Of a stretch of 64,000 nt of DNA, positions 44,637 to 56,910 are shown one piece after another (the first letter of the stretch is position 1; every line of letters begins with the position of its first letter). The stretch spans positions 62,405,016 through 62,469,015 of the forward strand of contig OX352763.1 in assembly GCA_947095585.1 (NCBI GenBank), read 5' to 3'. The DNA is from Nephrocerus scutellatus (lineage: Eukaryota > Arthropoda > Insecta > Diptera > Pipunculidae). The notes below the pieces were generated by a model that did not search any database, was not told the origin of the DNA, and saw only the letters and a list, made by a program, of their open reading frames with translations. The position numbers were made by a program, and so were the translations under genes.

Positions 44637-44689
44637 CATATAAAAAACAATCCACAAAAATTAAAATTTTTCATGTAAATTCTCTAATC

Positions 44690-45240
44690 GGATATACACA
44701 TGTGTGCAAAGTTTGAATAGGGTTAATTTTGAAAAAATGTGTATTGGACGGAGCCCCTTGGCCTTGTTTGACTAGCAAAGGAAACAAAGCAGCAACATAG
44801 CGACAATTTGAATCAGCAAATGCAACTGAGGTCAAAGCCTAATATAATCAGCGCACGGTTCAAGGGATTTGCACCCTTAATATACCTAGGCGATCAGCCA
44901 TCAGCAGAATAGGGGGAATAACACAGAATGTATAACAATTGCAGGTGGCCGTAACTATCTCTGACTGGTGGAAGTGCGATCAAAAGTCCACGTGAAGGCC
45001 GCCGGTAATTTTCCTCGAATTGAGAAAAAGATGAATGATCGGGCTAGTCCCTTCAAAGTAAACTTGGCGCGAGGCCAATAGCCTCGTCCGTAAAAAAACT
45101 ATTACGGGACCCGAATTACGGCAACGAAATGGGCTAAACGATTTAGGAATTTTCTCATGAAACGTACGCTGACTGTATAGAGCTCGAGCTGCACAGCATC
45201 TAGCCGATACCATGTCAAAATATAATGTAATGCTGAGCAA
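44690..45240 (+). pseudogene. RTE 5' region fragment, unit C block 2
   Basis: Diverged copy of 27010-27500, ending at ATGCTGAGCAATCC where it switches to hAT-like sequence at the shared ATCCAGGAG (45239-45247). Starts of the endonuclease (FSWNVRSLYR-type) are present but damaged. Confidence 0.7.
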
Positions 45241-45385
45241 TCCAGGAGGGACATTATCGAACCTAGGAAACTCTTAGCAAAACCTCTGGGGTCGATAGGG
45301 TGTTGACCTAGGCCAACTTGCACATCTGGGACTGCTGGTCACATCGACGCCAAAACCGGTCGATGTTGTAGGGAGCTGTCAGGCA
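45241..45385. mobile_element. hAT-like element, internal fragment at C/D joint
   Basis: Matches 35338-35485 of unit B (GACATTATCG and GTCGATAGGG variants) and then runs into MITE sequence and the next AAGTC tract. Confidence 0.7.
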
Positions 45386-45714
45386 CGTCCGACGCAGGGA
45401 CATAAGTCCCAAAAGAAAAAAGTTGGACTCAAGTCAAGTCAAGTCGAGTCCACTCGAGTCGAATCCAGTCAAGCCGGGTCACGTTAAGTCAAATCAAAAA
45501 CCATTTTAAGCGAAGTCAATTCAGGTCAAGTTGAGTCAACTTAAATTAAGTCAACTCAAGTCAAGTCATGACGGACACAAATGATAACCCAAGCAACGAG
45601 AACGGACATGGCAACAACCGCACGATAACAACCCAAGGAAAGAATACGGACATGGCAACAAAATGAATGAAAACATGGACATGGCCACAAAAACAATGTT
45701 AACAACCCCCAGCA

Positions 45715-45894
45715 ATGAACGCGGACACAGCAATAGCGGCAAAACCGGATGACGGAAAGCGCAAGGCAATCAAGAGATACAGAAAAGAACGAAAATGTGA
45801 GGAGGATCTCGAGGGCATCAGGAAAAAGGCGCGCAGGAATCACGTCCATAGTAGATCAACGGCTTTCCACCAACCATCAATGGCAGAAGAGTGA
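45715..45894 (+). CDS. Small basic ORF before the LTR (unit D)
   Basis: Same 59-residue ORF as in unit C. Function unknown. Confidence 0.3.
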   Translation: MNADTAIAAKPDDGKRKAIKRYRKERKCEEDLEGIRKKARRNHVHSRSTAFHQPSMAEE

Positions 45895-45954
45895 AAGTCC
45901 AGCTCAATCGCCAAGAAGAAGCGAAAGTCACAATCACCGGTAGTAAGGGGGGAG

Positions 45955-46849
45955 TGTAATGACGAAATTTTAACGTCAAACTTTCATCCTACGCCCGACG
46001 CAGGGACATAAGTCCCAAAAGAAAAAAATTGGACTTAAGTGGGACATAGGTCCCAAATCGAATTAGGGACACCCACCCAGGTCCCACCCAATCGGGACAT
46101 AAGTCCCAAAAAAAATATGTTGGGATTTATGTCCCTGCGCCTTATAAAGAAGCCAGTTTATGTATGTAATGAAAGTCCACAAATGTTTTTTAATTATTAT
46201 CTACGACAAAAAATGTTTGGACTTATGTCCCAATAGGTTACGACATAAGCCCCTAATTCGATTTGGGACTTATGTCCCATTTAAGTGGGTCATAAGTCCC
46301 AAAAGTAGATATTGGGACTTATGTCCCTGTGCCCTTACACCCACTGGGCACACATGAAGAAAAATCCCGCAAACGCTAGTTGAGTACAAATGCATGCAAA
46401 CAAGTCCAGCATAGCAACACAGCACAGTCATGCAAATAAATCCAGCATAGCAACACAGCACATGCATGCAAATAAATCGAGCGTAGCGACACAGCCAACG
46501 CAGTATGTACGAAATAACGAAGGTGACAAAATTCCAGATGGAAAAAACCCAAAAGATTTGCAATGCATAAGCAGAAGAAAAAAACCCTAAATGCACTAGA
46601 GAGATAAGAGAGCTGCAAAGCTCCAAAGTTCACCAAGAGGCAAATCTTATAAAATGAGAAACACAGGAAGCATTGTTCTCTTTCCTGTGAGATCAGTGAC
46701 ACGGTTCACACGGACGACATCGGCAACAACACATATAGTAATACTGGAACACCAACTGCGAATAGGAGAAGTGAACACCGAAGGCGGAAGCTAAAAAAAA
46801 CCTGAAATATCCAACACCAAACTTGGTAACGAAGTATACGAATGAGAAG
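45955..46849 (+). mobile_element. LTR of array retroelement, unit D
   Basis: As in unit C with a small deletion (ATAGTAC near 46730). MITE at 45993-46334. TGGCGAC at 46853. Confidence 0.6.
45993..46334. mobile_element. Palindrome-rich MITE in LTR, unit D
   Basis: Same as in unit C. Confidence 0.7.
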
Positions 46850-47384
46850 TTTTGGCGACGGGATACGGGACAACCAACGTTTATCGGCGCTGTAATCAGG
46901 TTAGTCCAGTCCTCTCAGTGTGTTAGTTTAAATCCCCTTTCTTGGTTTCGAGACTCTGGCGGGCCTTACAGGACTCCATCTCGAATCCTGGAAGATCTTG
47001 ATATGGTGAAATTTCCCTTCCTTGTAGAGACCATTCGGCCTCAGTACTCTGGCGGCCTTACAAGACTCCATCCTGAAGTTCGATCTCTTTCAGGGCCAAA
47101 TATCCCAAAACACTCTCCTGAGCGCAGAGCAACGTTCTTGCCCGTATCACGTCGCTACTAAACCCGAGTTTGCGGCTAAGGAACCTGGAGCAGTAGTGGG
47201 GTAACAAGAAAAGTATTATAATTGAAGTTTGTATAATTATAATTGAAATTTAACGAGTCCATTTGTAAGTTCAAAGGCAAACGACCCTGGACGCTGGCGA
47301 GCGTACTCCAGCAAATTTACCTCGTTTCAAACGATAAGTGCGTTGTACTACTGAGCAGAAGGTCATAAAAGGCCACATTTCCGA

Positions 47385-47579
47385 ATGGCGAGGAAATTCG
47401 TCGACGCATTGGAAACACATCCAAGTCCTGAGATGCAAGGACTGCGAATCGAGGAAATCGAGCCAACTCACCGGTACATACACATAAGAGGATTCACTGA
47501 TGCTAGATTCGATGACATCTTTAACAATCAAGACGTCTCCTTCTACGAGAAGGCGGGCAACCAATATTACAGAGGCTGA
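47385..47579 (+). CDS. 64-residue ORF in leader, unit D
   Basis: Identical to 37489-37683. Function unknown. Confidence 0.4.
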   Translation: MARKFVDALETHPSPEMQGLRIEEIEPTHRYIHIRGFTDARFDDIFNNQDVSFYEKAGNQYYRG

Positions 47580-47814
47580 AGTTCGCCCTGTTTATACGCC
47601 GCTTAATATTTCATTTTTATTTTATTTTAAAATTATTGTTTAAAATTTAATTACCTTAAAAATAAACATGTAGTAGATTAAGTAGTAAAAAATATTGTTT
47701 AAAAATAAACAATACCAAAAAAAGACAATGTAAATACGTCGGGCCCCTATTGTTGAGCCGACACATATTAATATTAGTTATAAGTTTAGTTGTAAATCAA
47801 AATTAATCCCTTAA

Positions 47815-49950
47815 TCATAAAAGGCCATACAAATTAAAATTTTTCTTAAAAATTCTCTAATCGGGTACATTTTGTAAATGCTTTTATATTAACTTGCATG
47901 TGTCTGTCTTTCTGTCGGTTTTTATGTTATTCTGTCACGCTTTTTTCTGATTGGTTTTTGGGGTAGTTTTGAGAGCGTCTTGATATGATGTTAAGGGAGT
48001 ATTGAGGGTGGGCTTGAGGGGGTCTTGAAGAGGTCCTGCGAGTGTTCTTGAAGGTGGTCTTCAGAGTGGTATTGATGGTTTGAGGGAGTCTTTAGATGGT
48101 CTTTAGGGGGTTTTGTGGGGGTTTGAGGAGAGTCTGAGAGGGCCTTGAGTGTGGTCCTGAAGGGAGTCGTAGCATAGTCGAGGCGGTTTTAAGAGCGTAG
48201 TTCTGAGTGGATCCTTAGAGGGTATTGAGGGAGTCTTAAGTAGTTATTTAGGAGGTCTTAAGGGGGTCGTGAGTGGAACCTTAAGGGGGTTCTTCGGTGG
48301 TCCTGAGACTGTTTTGAGGGAGTCTAAAGGGAACCTTTAAGGGGTTTGAGGGAGTATTGATGGGAGTAGTAACGTGGTCTTAACGGGGTATTGAGGTGAT
48401 CCTGGAGGAGTCTTGAAGGGAGTCCCGAGGGGGTTTTGTGAGGATCTTTCGTTTGGTCTTGAGGTGGTCTTTAGTTGGTCTTGAGCGGATCCTGAGGGGA
48501 TTTTGTGAGTGTCTTGAGTAGAGTCTTAAAAGGGGGTCTTTAGTAGGGGGTTGAAAAGGGGTCTTGAGGAAATTTAATAGGGTCTTGAGTGCAGTCTTTA
48601 GAGGGGGTTTAGGTGGTCTGGAGAGTGTTTTGAAGGGGTCTCAAGGGAATCTTAATGGGAGTTTGAGGGGTCTTGAGGCAATATTAATGGGGCCTTGAGG
48701 TAATCTTGAGAGAGTCTTTAGGTAGCTTTCTGGGGGTCCCGAGGGGGTTTGTTCGGATCTTAAGTGGGGTATTGGAGAGGTCCTTAGGTGGTCTTTAAGG
48801 GATTTTGAGAGGGTCGTGTCTTGAGGAGTCTTGAGGGGGTCTTGAGGGTGATCTTAAGGGTGGTCTTGAGGGGGTCTCTGGGTGGTCTTGAGGGGCTTTT
48901 TAAAGGATCATTTGAGGGTCCTTTCGGGGTCTTTTGGAATTCTTTTGAGGGTATATTGGGGGACCTGTGGGTGTCTTGTGGGTATCTTTATATTATCATC
49001 CTATCTGAATAATATTGAAATTTTATATACATATTTCATTAAAAACTAAAAAGTGTAAAATAAAATTATATAATTTTTTTTAAAAAAAGGTGCTTTTATT
49101 GAAGCATACATAAAGGGTAGAAAATAAAATAGGTGGTAGATCTGGAGCAACTAGAACTGTTATAAAATAAATGAAAATTGCTGGAATGTTTTTAATGGAA
49201 ATCCGAAATATTTGTGTCTTAAAACAATCACATTATTTAATTTGATCTTCTTTTAATCTTGTCATAAACCTTAAATGCTTAGAACGGTTCTTTTAAATTA
49301 TATGTTTTATTTAAGCCACAAATATTCCAGATTTCCATTAAAAACATTCCAGCAATTTACATTTATTTTATAACATTCTAGTTGCTCCAGATCCTTCACC
49401 TATTTTATTTTCTTACCCTTTAGGTAAGAAAAAATTTTTATGGGTGCCCCCCGACCACGGGGCAGATCACTTCAAAATTTTATACAAAAATTGTTGTCAA
49501 TCAATCAAAGATACACATGTGTATAAAATTTAAAGAAAATCGGGTTTTTTCTTTATAAAATTTGTATGGGTCCCCCTCGACCCCGGGGCGTGATCACTTC
49601 CAAACTTTTGCAAATAAAATTTAAAGAACATCGGGTACTTTTTTTTATAAAATTCTAATGGGTACCGTACCCCGGGGCCCGATCACTTCCAATTGTTACA
49701 AAAAGTGTTGTCCATCGAAGATACACAAGCGTATAAAAATTGAAGAAAATCGGTTAAATTTTGTAAAATATTTGTATGGGAGCCCCTTGATCCCGAGGCC
49801 AAATTTCAATAGAAAGGGTTGTAATCGGAGATACACATGAGTGCAAAGTTTAAATAAAATCGGGCTTTAGGAAGTGTGTTAAAAATTGATCACAAGATTC
49901 TACCAGCCAGCCACGGGCACGCGAAGTTTATAGAGAATTTTATATATATA
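47815..49950 (+). repeat. Repeat element with minisatellite, unit D
   Basis: As in unit C; minisatellite 47956-48990, foldback 49124-49430. Confidence 0.6.
47956..48990 (+). repeat. G/T-rich minisatellite, unit D
   Basis: Near-identical to unit C. Confidence 0.85.
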
Positions 49951-50035
49951 GATTACAAAAAAATCCAAAAAGCTTTTTCACGGCTACATCTTTTACAAAT
50001 GTTTTGCAATCGTCCGAGAGTAACAACTGTCATGG

Positions 50036-50171
50036 AACACTAATTCAGATTGAGTTTACGGATATGAGTCATTTTGAGCAATTACGCCCGTACTTGGAAG
50101 ATATAGTTCAGACAATGATTGATCAATTTCCTTATTTATTTTGTGGAAAAGATGCATTTGTTATGGTATAA
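50036..50171 (+). pseudogene. p190-type RhoGAP last exon, truncated, copy D1
   Basis: Only the last 45 codons remain (IEFTDMSHFEQLRPYLEDIV onward, stop 50169-50171). A deletion of about 500 bases joins CATGGAA of the upstream interval to CACTAATTCAG, removing exon 1, the intron and the start of exon 2. Confidence 0.8.
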
Positions 50172-50892
50172 TGAAATATTTTTACACCAGAAAGACATTA
50201 AAATGGGTAAAAATTTCTTAAATAATTACGATTAAATGTGTGTTAAAGTGGAGCGATATTTTTATTCCATATATGTATCTAAATATCCCTTAGCAAACCG
50301 TTTTTATAAATATATCAAAATGTCAAGAACAACTGAAATTACATAAAAACAAAATAAACGTTACTATATATAATACTGAATAAACAATTTTTGCAACGCA
50401 CAAAATGAACAACGATTTTTTGTTGTTATATGCAGTAGAAAGTCAGTTTAGTACATGATCTGAAATAAAATAAAATCCGATCAAAGTAAATTAAATAAAT
50501 GTGTCTGCCTATAATAAATTAATAAAATAATTCTTAATAATTAATTTATTAAAAATAACTTTTAATTAGTTTCTAGGTATAGGTGCCTGCTAACACCCTC
50601 GTACTGACGACAAGGGTCCATAGCGATTAAATTATGTTAATTTGTATTGTAAATTTTATTCTTTTTAAAAGAGGCTAACTTTTTATTATTTGTTTAATGT
50701 TTATTTTTTATTTTTTTGGTATGTTTGCTATATTGATTCAATAAATGTTAACCTTTTTGGAAAAATACTTTAGATTTTTATTTATAACTGATTTATATTG
50801 ATACATATAAAAAAACAATCCACAATAATTAAAGTTTTTCATGTAAATTCTCTAATCGGAGATAGACATGTGTGCAAAGTTTAAATCGGGTT

Positions 50893-51500
50893 AATTTTGA
50901 AAAAATGTATATTGAAAGGATCCCCATGGCCTTGTTTGACCAGCAAAGGAAACAAAGTAGCAACTTAGCGACAAGTTGGATCAGCAAATGCAACTGAGGT
51001 CTAAGCCTCATATAATTAGCGCATGTTTCAAGGGATTTGCACCCATTTGCCTAGGCGATCTGCCATCAGCAGAATGGGGGGAATTACACAGAATGCATAG
51101 GTGGCCGTAACTATCTCTGACTGGTGGAAGTGCGATCAAAACTCCACGTGATGGCCGCTGGTAATTTTTCTCGAATAGAGGAAAAGGTAAATGATCGGGC
51201 TAGTCCCTTCAAAGTAGGGTTGGCGCGAGACCAATACTCTCGCCCGTAGAAAAAACTTTATTACGGAACCACGAATCACGGCAACGAAATGGGCTAAACG
51301 ATTTAGGAATTTTCTCATGGAACGTACGCTCACTGTATAGAGCTCGATTTGCACAGCATCTAGCCGAAACCATGTCAAAATATAATGTAATGCTGAGCAA
51401 TGTCATGCAAGACATCATGTGCTCGGGGTGGGGTTTCTAGTCAGCAAAAGAATGAAACTCACTGTTATAGGCTTTAAAGCAGTAAATGAACGCATATGCA
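50893..51500 (+). pseudogene. RTE 5' region and endonuclease start, unit D block 1
   Basis: As in unit C block 1 (same internal deletion), ending CATATGCA at 51493-51500. Confidence 0.75.
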
Positions 51501-52574
51501 TAGGGTGTCCATATTTGTGTTGAGAAAAAACAGGACATATTCAAAAAAACATAAAATAATAATTTCCCTACGAAATACCCGCAAACGGTATTTCCTTTAT
51601 CAAAAAAAAAAAAAAAAAAAACCGTTGTCCATTCGTTTCACTCATATAATTTTCTGTGTCGTGCGACCCGCGGAAATTCATTCATTTATATTATATTATT
51701 TATATATTTATATCATATATATTATATTATCTTATATTTATTTAATTTATATATTTATATCATATATATTATATTACATTATTTTATATTTATTTAATTT
51801 ATATATAATTTTTCCCCTTTTAACCCTCTTACCCACCCCTACACTTCAGAAGCCAACTCTGGTCCCGTGGTGGGGGCAGAAACGCGTTATAGGCCACCAA
51901 TTTTAACCTCACACGGGTTACAGCCTGCCAAACTCTCGCGTGGCATGGCTGCGCTCTCTTTCCTAATTCATAGGTTATAATAACCTATTTATTTAATTAT
52001 TTTTATTTTTATGTATTATTTATTAAATTTTTAATAATTATATTTAATTATTTAATTTTATTTCATTTATTTAATTACTTAATTATATTTTTATTTAATT
52101 ATTTTTTTAATAGATTTTTTGTTTTGGGATCTCCGGGTGTCGATACGACGGTCTGCCAAGTTGCTCGGTGGTAAACTCCACCGGTCATCCAGGAGGGACT
52201 TTATCGAACCTAGGAAACTCTTAGCAAAACCTCTGGGGTCGAGAGGGTGTTGACCTAGGTCTCGCCAACTTGCACATCTGGGACTGCTTGTCACATCGAC
52301 GCCAAAACCGATCGATGTTGTAGGGAGCTGTCAGGCACTCGAGGACTCCTTCCACAAAAGATATGCCGGGCAGCTCGAGAAGCATTTAAGTGTATATATT
52401 TGGCCGTCAAGCATCAAGCGAATAAATACCCACCAAACGAAAATACGAAAAAAATGAATAAAAACAGGACGTTACGTAAAAAAAAACAGGACAAACAGGA
52501 CTTTTAATAAATCCGGGACGACTGATAAAAAAAACAGGACAAATCCGGATTAAACAGGACGTATGGACACCCTA
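51501..52574. mobile_element. hAT-like element, complete, unit D
   Basis: 1074 bp; same ends as in C; flanks CATATGCA (51493-51500) and CATATTCA (52575-52582). Confidence 0.85.
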
Positions 52575-52640
52575 CATATTCACCCTTCGCGTAAGTTAAG
52601 TATTGGCCTTAACACTCATGGCTTGAGTCTACATTTTCAG

Positions 52641-52811
52641 TATGATAGTAAGAATTTAGCAACTTGTTGGTGCCCTACACTAATTCCGATTGAGTTTACG
52701 GATATGAGTAATTTTGCGAAATTACGCCCGTACTTGCAAGATATAGTTCAGAAAATGATCGATTAATTTCCGGATTTATTTTGTGGAAAAGATGAATTTG
52801 TTATGGTGTAA
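52641..52811 (+). pseudogene. p190-type RhoGAP last exon, copy D2, decayed
   Basis: As copy C2, with the same missing base at its start and the same Gln-to-stop change. Confidence 0.8.
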
Positions 52812-53175
52812 TGAATGAATGAATGGGTAAAAATTTCTTTAATTATTACGATTAAATGTGTGTAAAAGTGGAACAATCATTTTATTCCTTATATTTATAT
52901 AAACATCCCTTAGCAAACCGGTTTAATAAATATATCAAAATGGCAATAACAACTGAAATTACATAAAAACAAAATAAACCTAACTATAATACTGAATAAA
53001 TAATTTTTGCAACGCACAAAATGAACAAAATGAAAAAAGGTTTATGTGGCTGCTAACGCCCTCGTATTGACGACAAGGGTCCATAACGATTAAATTACGT
53101 TGATTTGTATTGTAAATTTTATTATTTTAAAAGAAAAAGAAAAAAATTTTGCTTAATGTTTTTTTTAATTTTTTA

Positions 53176-53605
53176 TTATGTTTTTACATAATTCCATTTG
53201 CTGTTTTTTAACCTATGAAATGACACTTGCAACGAAAGCACAATCACTAATAAGAGCAAAAAGAGCAATTTGTAGAACAAAGGACTTGTCCTAAATGTCA
53301 TATCATGTTCTTTTGAACACAATAGTAGTGATCTTTTTATGGAAATCCCAAAGAATACGACACAAGCAACCAGGAAGCCTGTAATCCTAATTACATAAAC
53401 AATTGTATTGCAAATCACGATTTGCTTGCGATAATCGATCATTAATGCTGCGTCAAGCCTTTCGCTGTTATGTTCTTCTGAAGTGCTGTCCGCTACACGT
53501 AGCACATGATTATGATAGATACATTCAAATTAGATGGCATAATTATTGCGCCATCCACATAGGACTCGGCATACTTCAATTCGTTTAATAAATCCATCGA
53601 CATTT
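53176..53605 (-). pseudogene. Small two-helix membrane-protein-like gene, unit D
   Basis: As 43781-44210 in unit C; main open part 53505-53176. Confidence 0.4.
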
Positions 53606-54084
53606 TTTATTTATAAATGATTTATGATACATATGTGGCGTTTGGAGTTGCTTGAGAGCAATTTCGATAGTCGTTGTATGTTGTTTTTATTTGATACGGT
53701 TGGTTGGGACACGAACACGCCTGAACGAGGTAAATGCACAAAAGAAAAAGAAAAAAGAGTAAGAGATATCAAGCGGTACAGACGCAAAAAAAGATTTTTT
53801 ATTTTATAAAAATAAATGAACACATGTTTGATAAAATTAAATTTTTGATTTAAAAATTATCACTGTTTAAATACTATTGTAAAATAAAGATTATTTTTGT
53901 TGCTACATGAATCTTTTAATAATATCCATTTTTGCTAAATTTTATGCAAAAATTACTACTGACTATAAGCAGTATTAATCTATACCCGCATTGGCTGTGG
54001 GGAATGAGAAACCAACGGCCTTATCCCCAAACATATAAAAAACAATCCACAAAAATTAAAATTTTTCATGTAAATTCTCTAATC

Positions 54085-54870
54085 GGATATACACATGTGT
54101 GCAAAGTTTGAATAGGGTTAATTTTGAAAAAATGTGTATTGGACGGAGCCCCTTGGCCTTGTTTGACTAGCAAAGGAAACAAAGCAGCAACATAGCGACA
54201 ATTTGAATCAGCAAATGCAACTGAGGTCAAAGCCTAATATAATCAGCGCACGGTTCAAGGGATTTGCACCCTTAATATACCTAGGCGATCAGCCATCAGC
54301 AGAATAGGGGGAATAACACAGAATGTATAACAATTGCAGGTGGCCGTAACTATCTCTGACTGGTGGAAGTGCGATCAAAAGTCCACGTGAAGGCCGCCGG
54401 TAATTTTCCTCGAATTGAGAAAAAGATGAATGATCGGGCTAGTCCCTTCAAAGTAAACTTGGCGCGAGGCCAATAGCCTCGTCCGTAAAAAAACTATTAC
54501 GGGACCCGAATTACGGCAACGAAATGGGCTAAACGATTTAGGAATTTTCTCATGAAACGTACGCTGACTGTATAGAGCTCGAGCTGCACAGCATCTAGCC
54601 GATACCATGTCAAAATATAATGTAATGCTGAGCAATCCAGGAGATGTTGTTGACGGGGAATGGTATATTACAATTTCAGATTAGGACATATTGCAACTGT
54701 CATGCAAGACATCATGAGCTCGGGGTGGGGTTTCTAGTCAACAAAAGAATGAAACCCACCGTTATCGGCTTTAAAGCAGTAAATGAACGCATTTGCACCC
54801 TTCGCGTAAGTAAGGTATTGGTCTTAACACATTACGGCCTGAGTATGCATTTTCTTTCTTTGTAAAATAT
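54085..54870 (+). pseudogene. RTE 5' region and endonuclease, unit D block 2
   Basis: Longest RTE endonuclease piece in the array. After the leader and NVR-type start, 54644-54865 reads TGNGILQFQIRTYCNCHARH, then HELGVGFLVNKRMKPTVIGF and KAVNERICTLRV. It is uninterrupted at the hAT insertion point (ERICTLRV), so it is the empty site. It then switches at GTAAGTAAGG to sequence of unknown origin. Confidence 0.8.
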
Positions 54871-55320
54871 TTCGTAATTTATCGCCGTCGTTACTTTTAG
54901 AGTGACCCAAAGTTACGATGGCAATGGAAAACACAAATAAGCACAAAAACCAAAGCGAACCAATGCACCGAGTTCATCACTGGAAAATGCAAAATCATCA
55001 TCGATTGTAAGTGGTCCAATACTTAACTGGGTTCACTACTTAAAATGTAGACTTAGCGCCGCTTGGGAATAGCCTAAATAATATTGATTGCGACATACTA
55101 TTTATTCTTGATCGGTATCGATTGGGTATATTATGTGGTATGTCGTAATAGTAAAAATTCGAGGTCTTCGATGATTTCCTTTGACATTCATTTTTAGAGC
55201 TCAGGCAGTTGAATTCTAACCATCAACGATAAAGTGCTAGTCGCACTAATATAAAGCTAAGTAAGGAAAGATATAATAAATTTAATAAATAATTATATAA
55301 AAGAAGAAAGTCTATTTATT
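54871..55320. other. Interval with no recognised gene
   Basis: Contains unplaced unique-looking sequence. A+T-rich towards 55320, where it probably includes the end of an LTR (AATTATATAAAAGAAG) because a primer-site-like sequence follows. Confidence 0.35.
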
Positions 55321-55324
55321 TATT

Positions 55325-55705
55325 TGGCGCATTCGGTATTGGATCAGGTACAACTATCCTGATCTAAAACGAGAAAGTACTGCTCGCTGAAAGGAAAAAT
55401 AAGTCCTTAACATTTAAACCGCAAAGGAATCGTATCCAACAAGTGAAGGTCAAAGCCCGAGCTATAGACCTCCTGATCATCAATGGAGACACCACATAGT
55501 AACAGGCAAAAGAACTATTTAAACAACACTACCGACCCATCATTAACATAGCAGATCTATCTAAGGAAATTTATGATATGAATGTAAGTTCAATTTATGC
55601 CTTAATAAATAAACTGGAGAATACATTAAGTAAAGTAAATACGTATGTAGTATTTTGTGACAATCAAGAACAAGAAAAGTTGCTGTACTACAATCTTCTA
55701 TCTTC
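55325..55705 (+). pseudogene. gypsy primer site and Gag remnant
   Basis: TGGCGCATTCGGTATTGGAT at 55325 resembles the TGGCGCAGTCGGTAGGAT-type primer site of gypsy-group elements that use a serine-type tRNA. About 75 bases later an interrupted frame reads KVKARAIDLLIINGDTT, then two stops, then KELFKQHYRPIINIADLSKE and SSIYALINKLENTLSKVN, like an errantivirus-type Gag N-terminus. Cut at 55706-55710 by the Helitron end. Old and dead. Confidence 0.5.
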
Positions 55706-56439
55706 ATCTTCTATATATATAAAATAGAGAATTGATTTGTATATTTGTATATTTATTTGTGCCTAACTAACTCTGGATCTCCTTGACCAATTTCAACCAA
55801 ACTTGGTATACATATAAGTTACTATCTGGAATCAAATACAGGTGGTGGGGGGTAATACCTTTTTTGACGGGGGGTGGGGTGGCAGCCGATATTAGTGTCG
55901 AACCCATAGTTTTTGGCATCGCCGTGATGAATTGTGCTGAGTGATCATGTTTTGTTTTAGGGGACGAAGCTATCTGATATCCAGGGTAGGTCAGTCGAAT
56001 ATCATATCGAATATCTCTAGGTGGTGGTGGTCGATTGAGAGGGGGGCAGTGTCGATTCTATAGTTTTCGGGGTGGCTGAAATGAATAGTGCTGGTTAGAA
56101 AGCATTGCCAATACTCCTTCACTTTAATATTTCTAAAGATCAATTAAAACGTTGCATAAAAAATACATTACAGCACACATGCACACTTTTAATTCTGTGA
56201 ATAGTTTTTATATTTCTACACAGATGATGTAAAATTTTGTAATACAGTCAATAAAAGCTATTTAATACACTCAACTAAAAGGAAAAATTATAATATTGTA
56301 ATTTATACTATGTTTTACATTTCTTGGTAAAACAGGAAACGCTGTCATAAAATATATGAATGTCTGTTTTACATATGCTGTTAAAACCCAATAATGTGTA
56401 GCTGTCTAAAAAGAAACTATGGGTCTATTCTTTTATTGA

Positions 56440-56702
56440 ACCCGAACGAGTAAAGTTACCCGGAGTACACCGAGAGATTGTTGCACGGCGTAAAAGTATT
56501 CGGTGTGTACACTGGGTTACTTTACTCGCTCTTACTCTGCCTTACATTGATTTTTACTTCAGAGTAAAAAATAGGAAACTGTGTATACACCGTGTCGTGC
56601 TTGGTTCACAATAAAAAACACAGAGTACAGAGTAAAATTACCCCTGGTGAATAAAAAAATACAGTGTAAATTTTTGACGTACACTGCTCGCTCGGGTTTA
56701 CC
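56440..56702. mobile_element. Possible MITE with CCCGA-CGAG ends
   Basis: AACCCGAACGAGTAAAGT on the left and the reverse complement of AACCCGAGCGAGCAGTGT on the right, about 260 bases apart. No clear target duplication. Confidence 0.4.
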
Positions 56703-56910
56703 CTATGAAGAACTGCGGCACACATGAACTTTTTTAACCTACTTACTATATTTTCCACCTAATGCACATTTTTTATATATATGGGTACTGTTTAGATATT
56801 CTGTTAAGACCCAAATTTGTGCACTGAAGAACACATGAACTATATTACCTACTAATGTACATATACAAATTCAATATGTGTCAGTGTATTTTTAACATAT
56901 TCTGGTAAAA

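Larger units (their letters stand above)
35529..45429 (+). repeat. Array unit C (9.9 kb)
   Basis: Longer than A and B because it keeps a 452-base leader block (37470-37921) and a second p190-RTE block (43180-45240) after a complete hAT-like element. The end (45241-45429) returns to a truncated hAT-like element and MITE as in B. Joint C/D at 45429. Confidence 0.9.
45430..54870 (+). repeat. Array unit D (about 9.4 kb, last)
   Basis: Nearly identical to C over its whole length, with a 500-base deletion in the first p190 block (joint at about 50037) and a few point changes. It ends differently: its second RTE block continues past ATCCAGGAG into genuine RTE sequence to about 54870, so it shows the state before the C-end rearrangement. 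Confidence 0.9.

Noticed and set aside
21490..54870. Pure assembly artefact as explanation for the array
   Set aside because: Units differ by specific deletions, an altered splice site and a distinct microhomology joint, which a simple duplicate contig would not produce; it still needs long-read confirmation.
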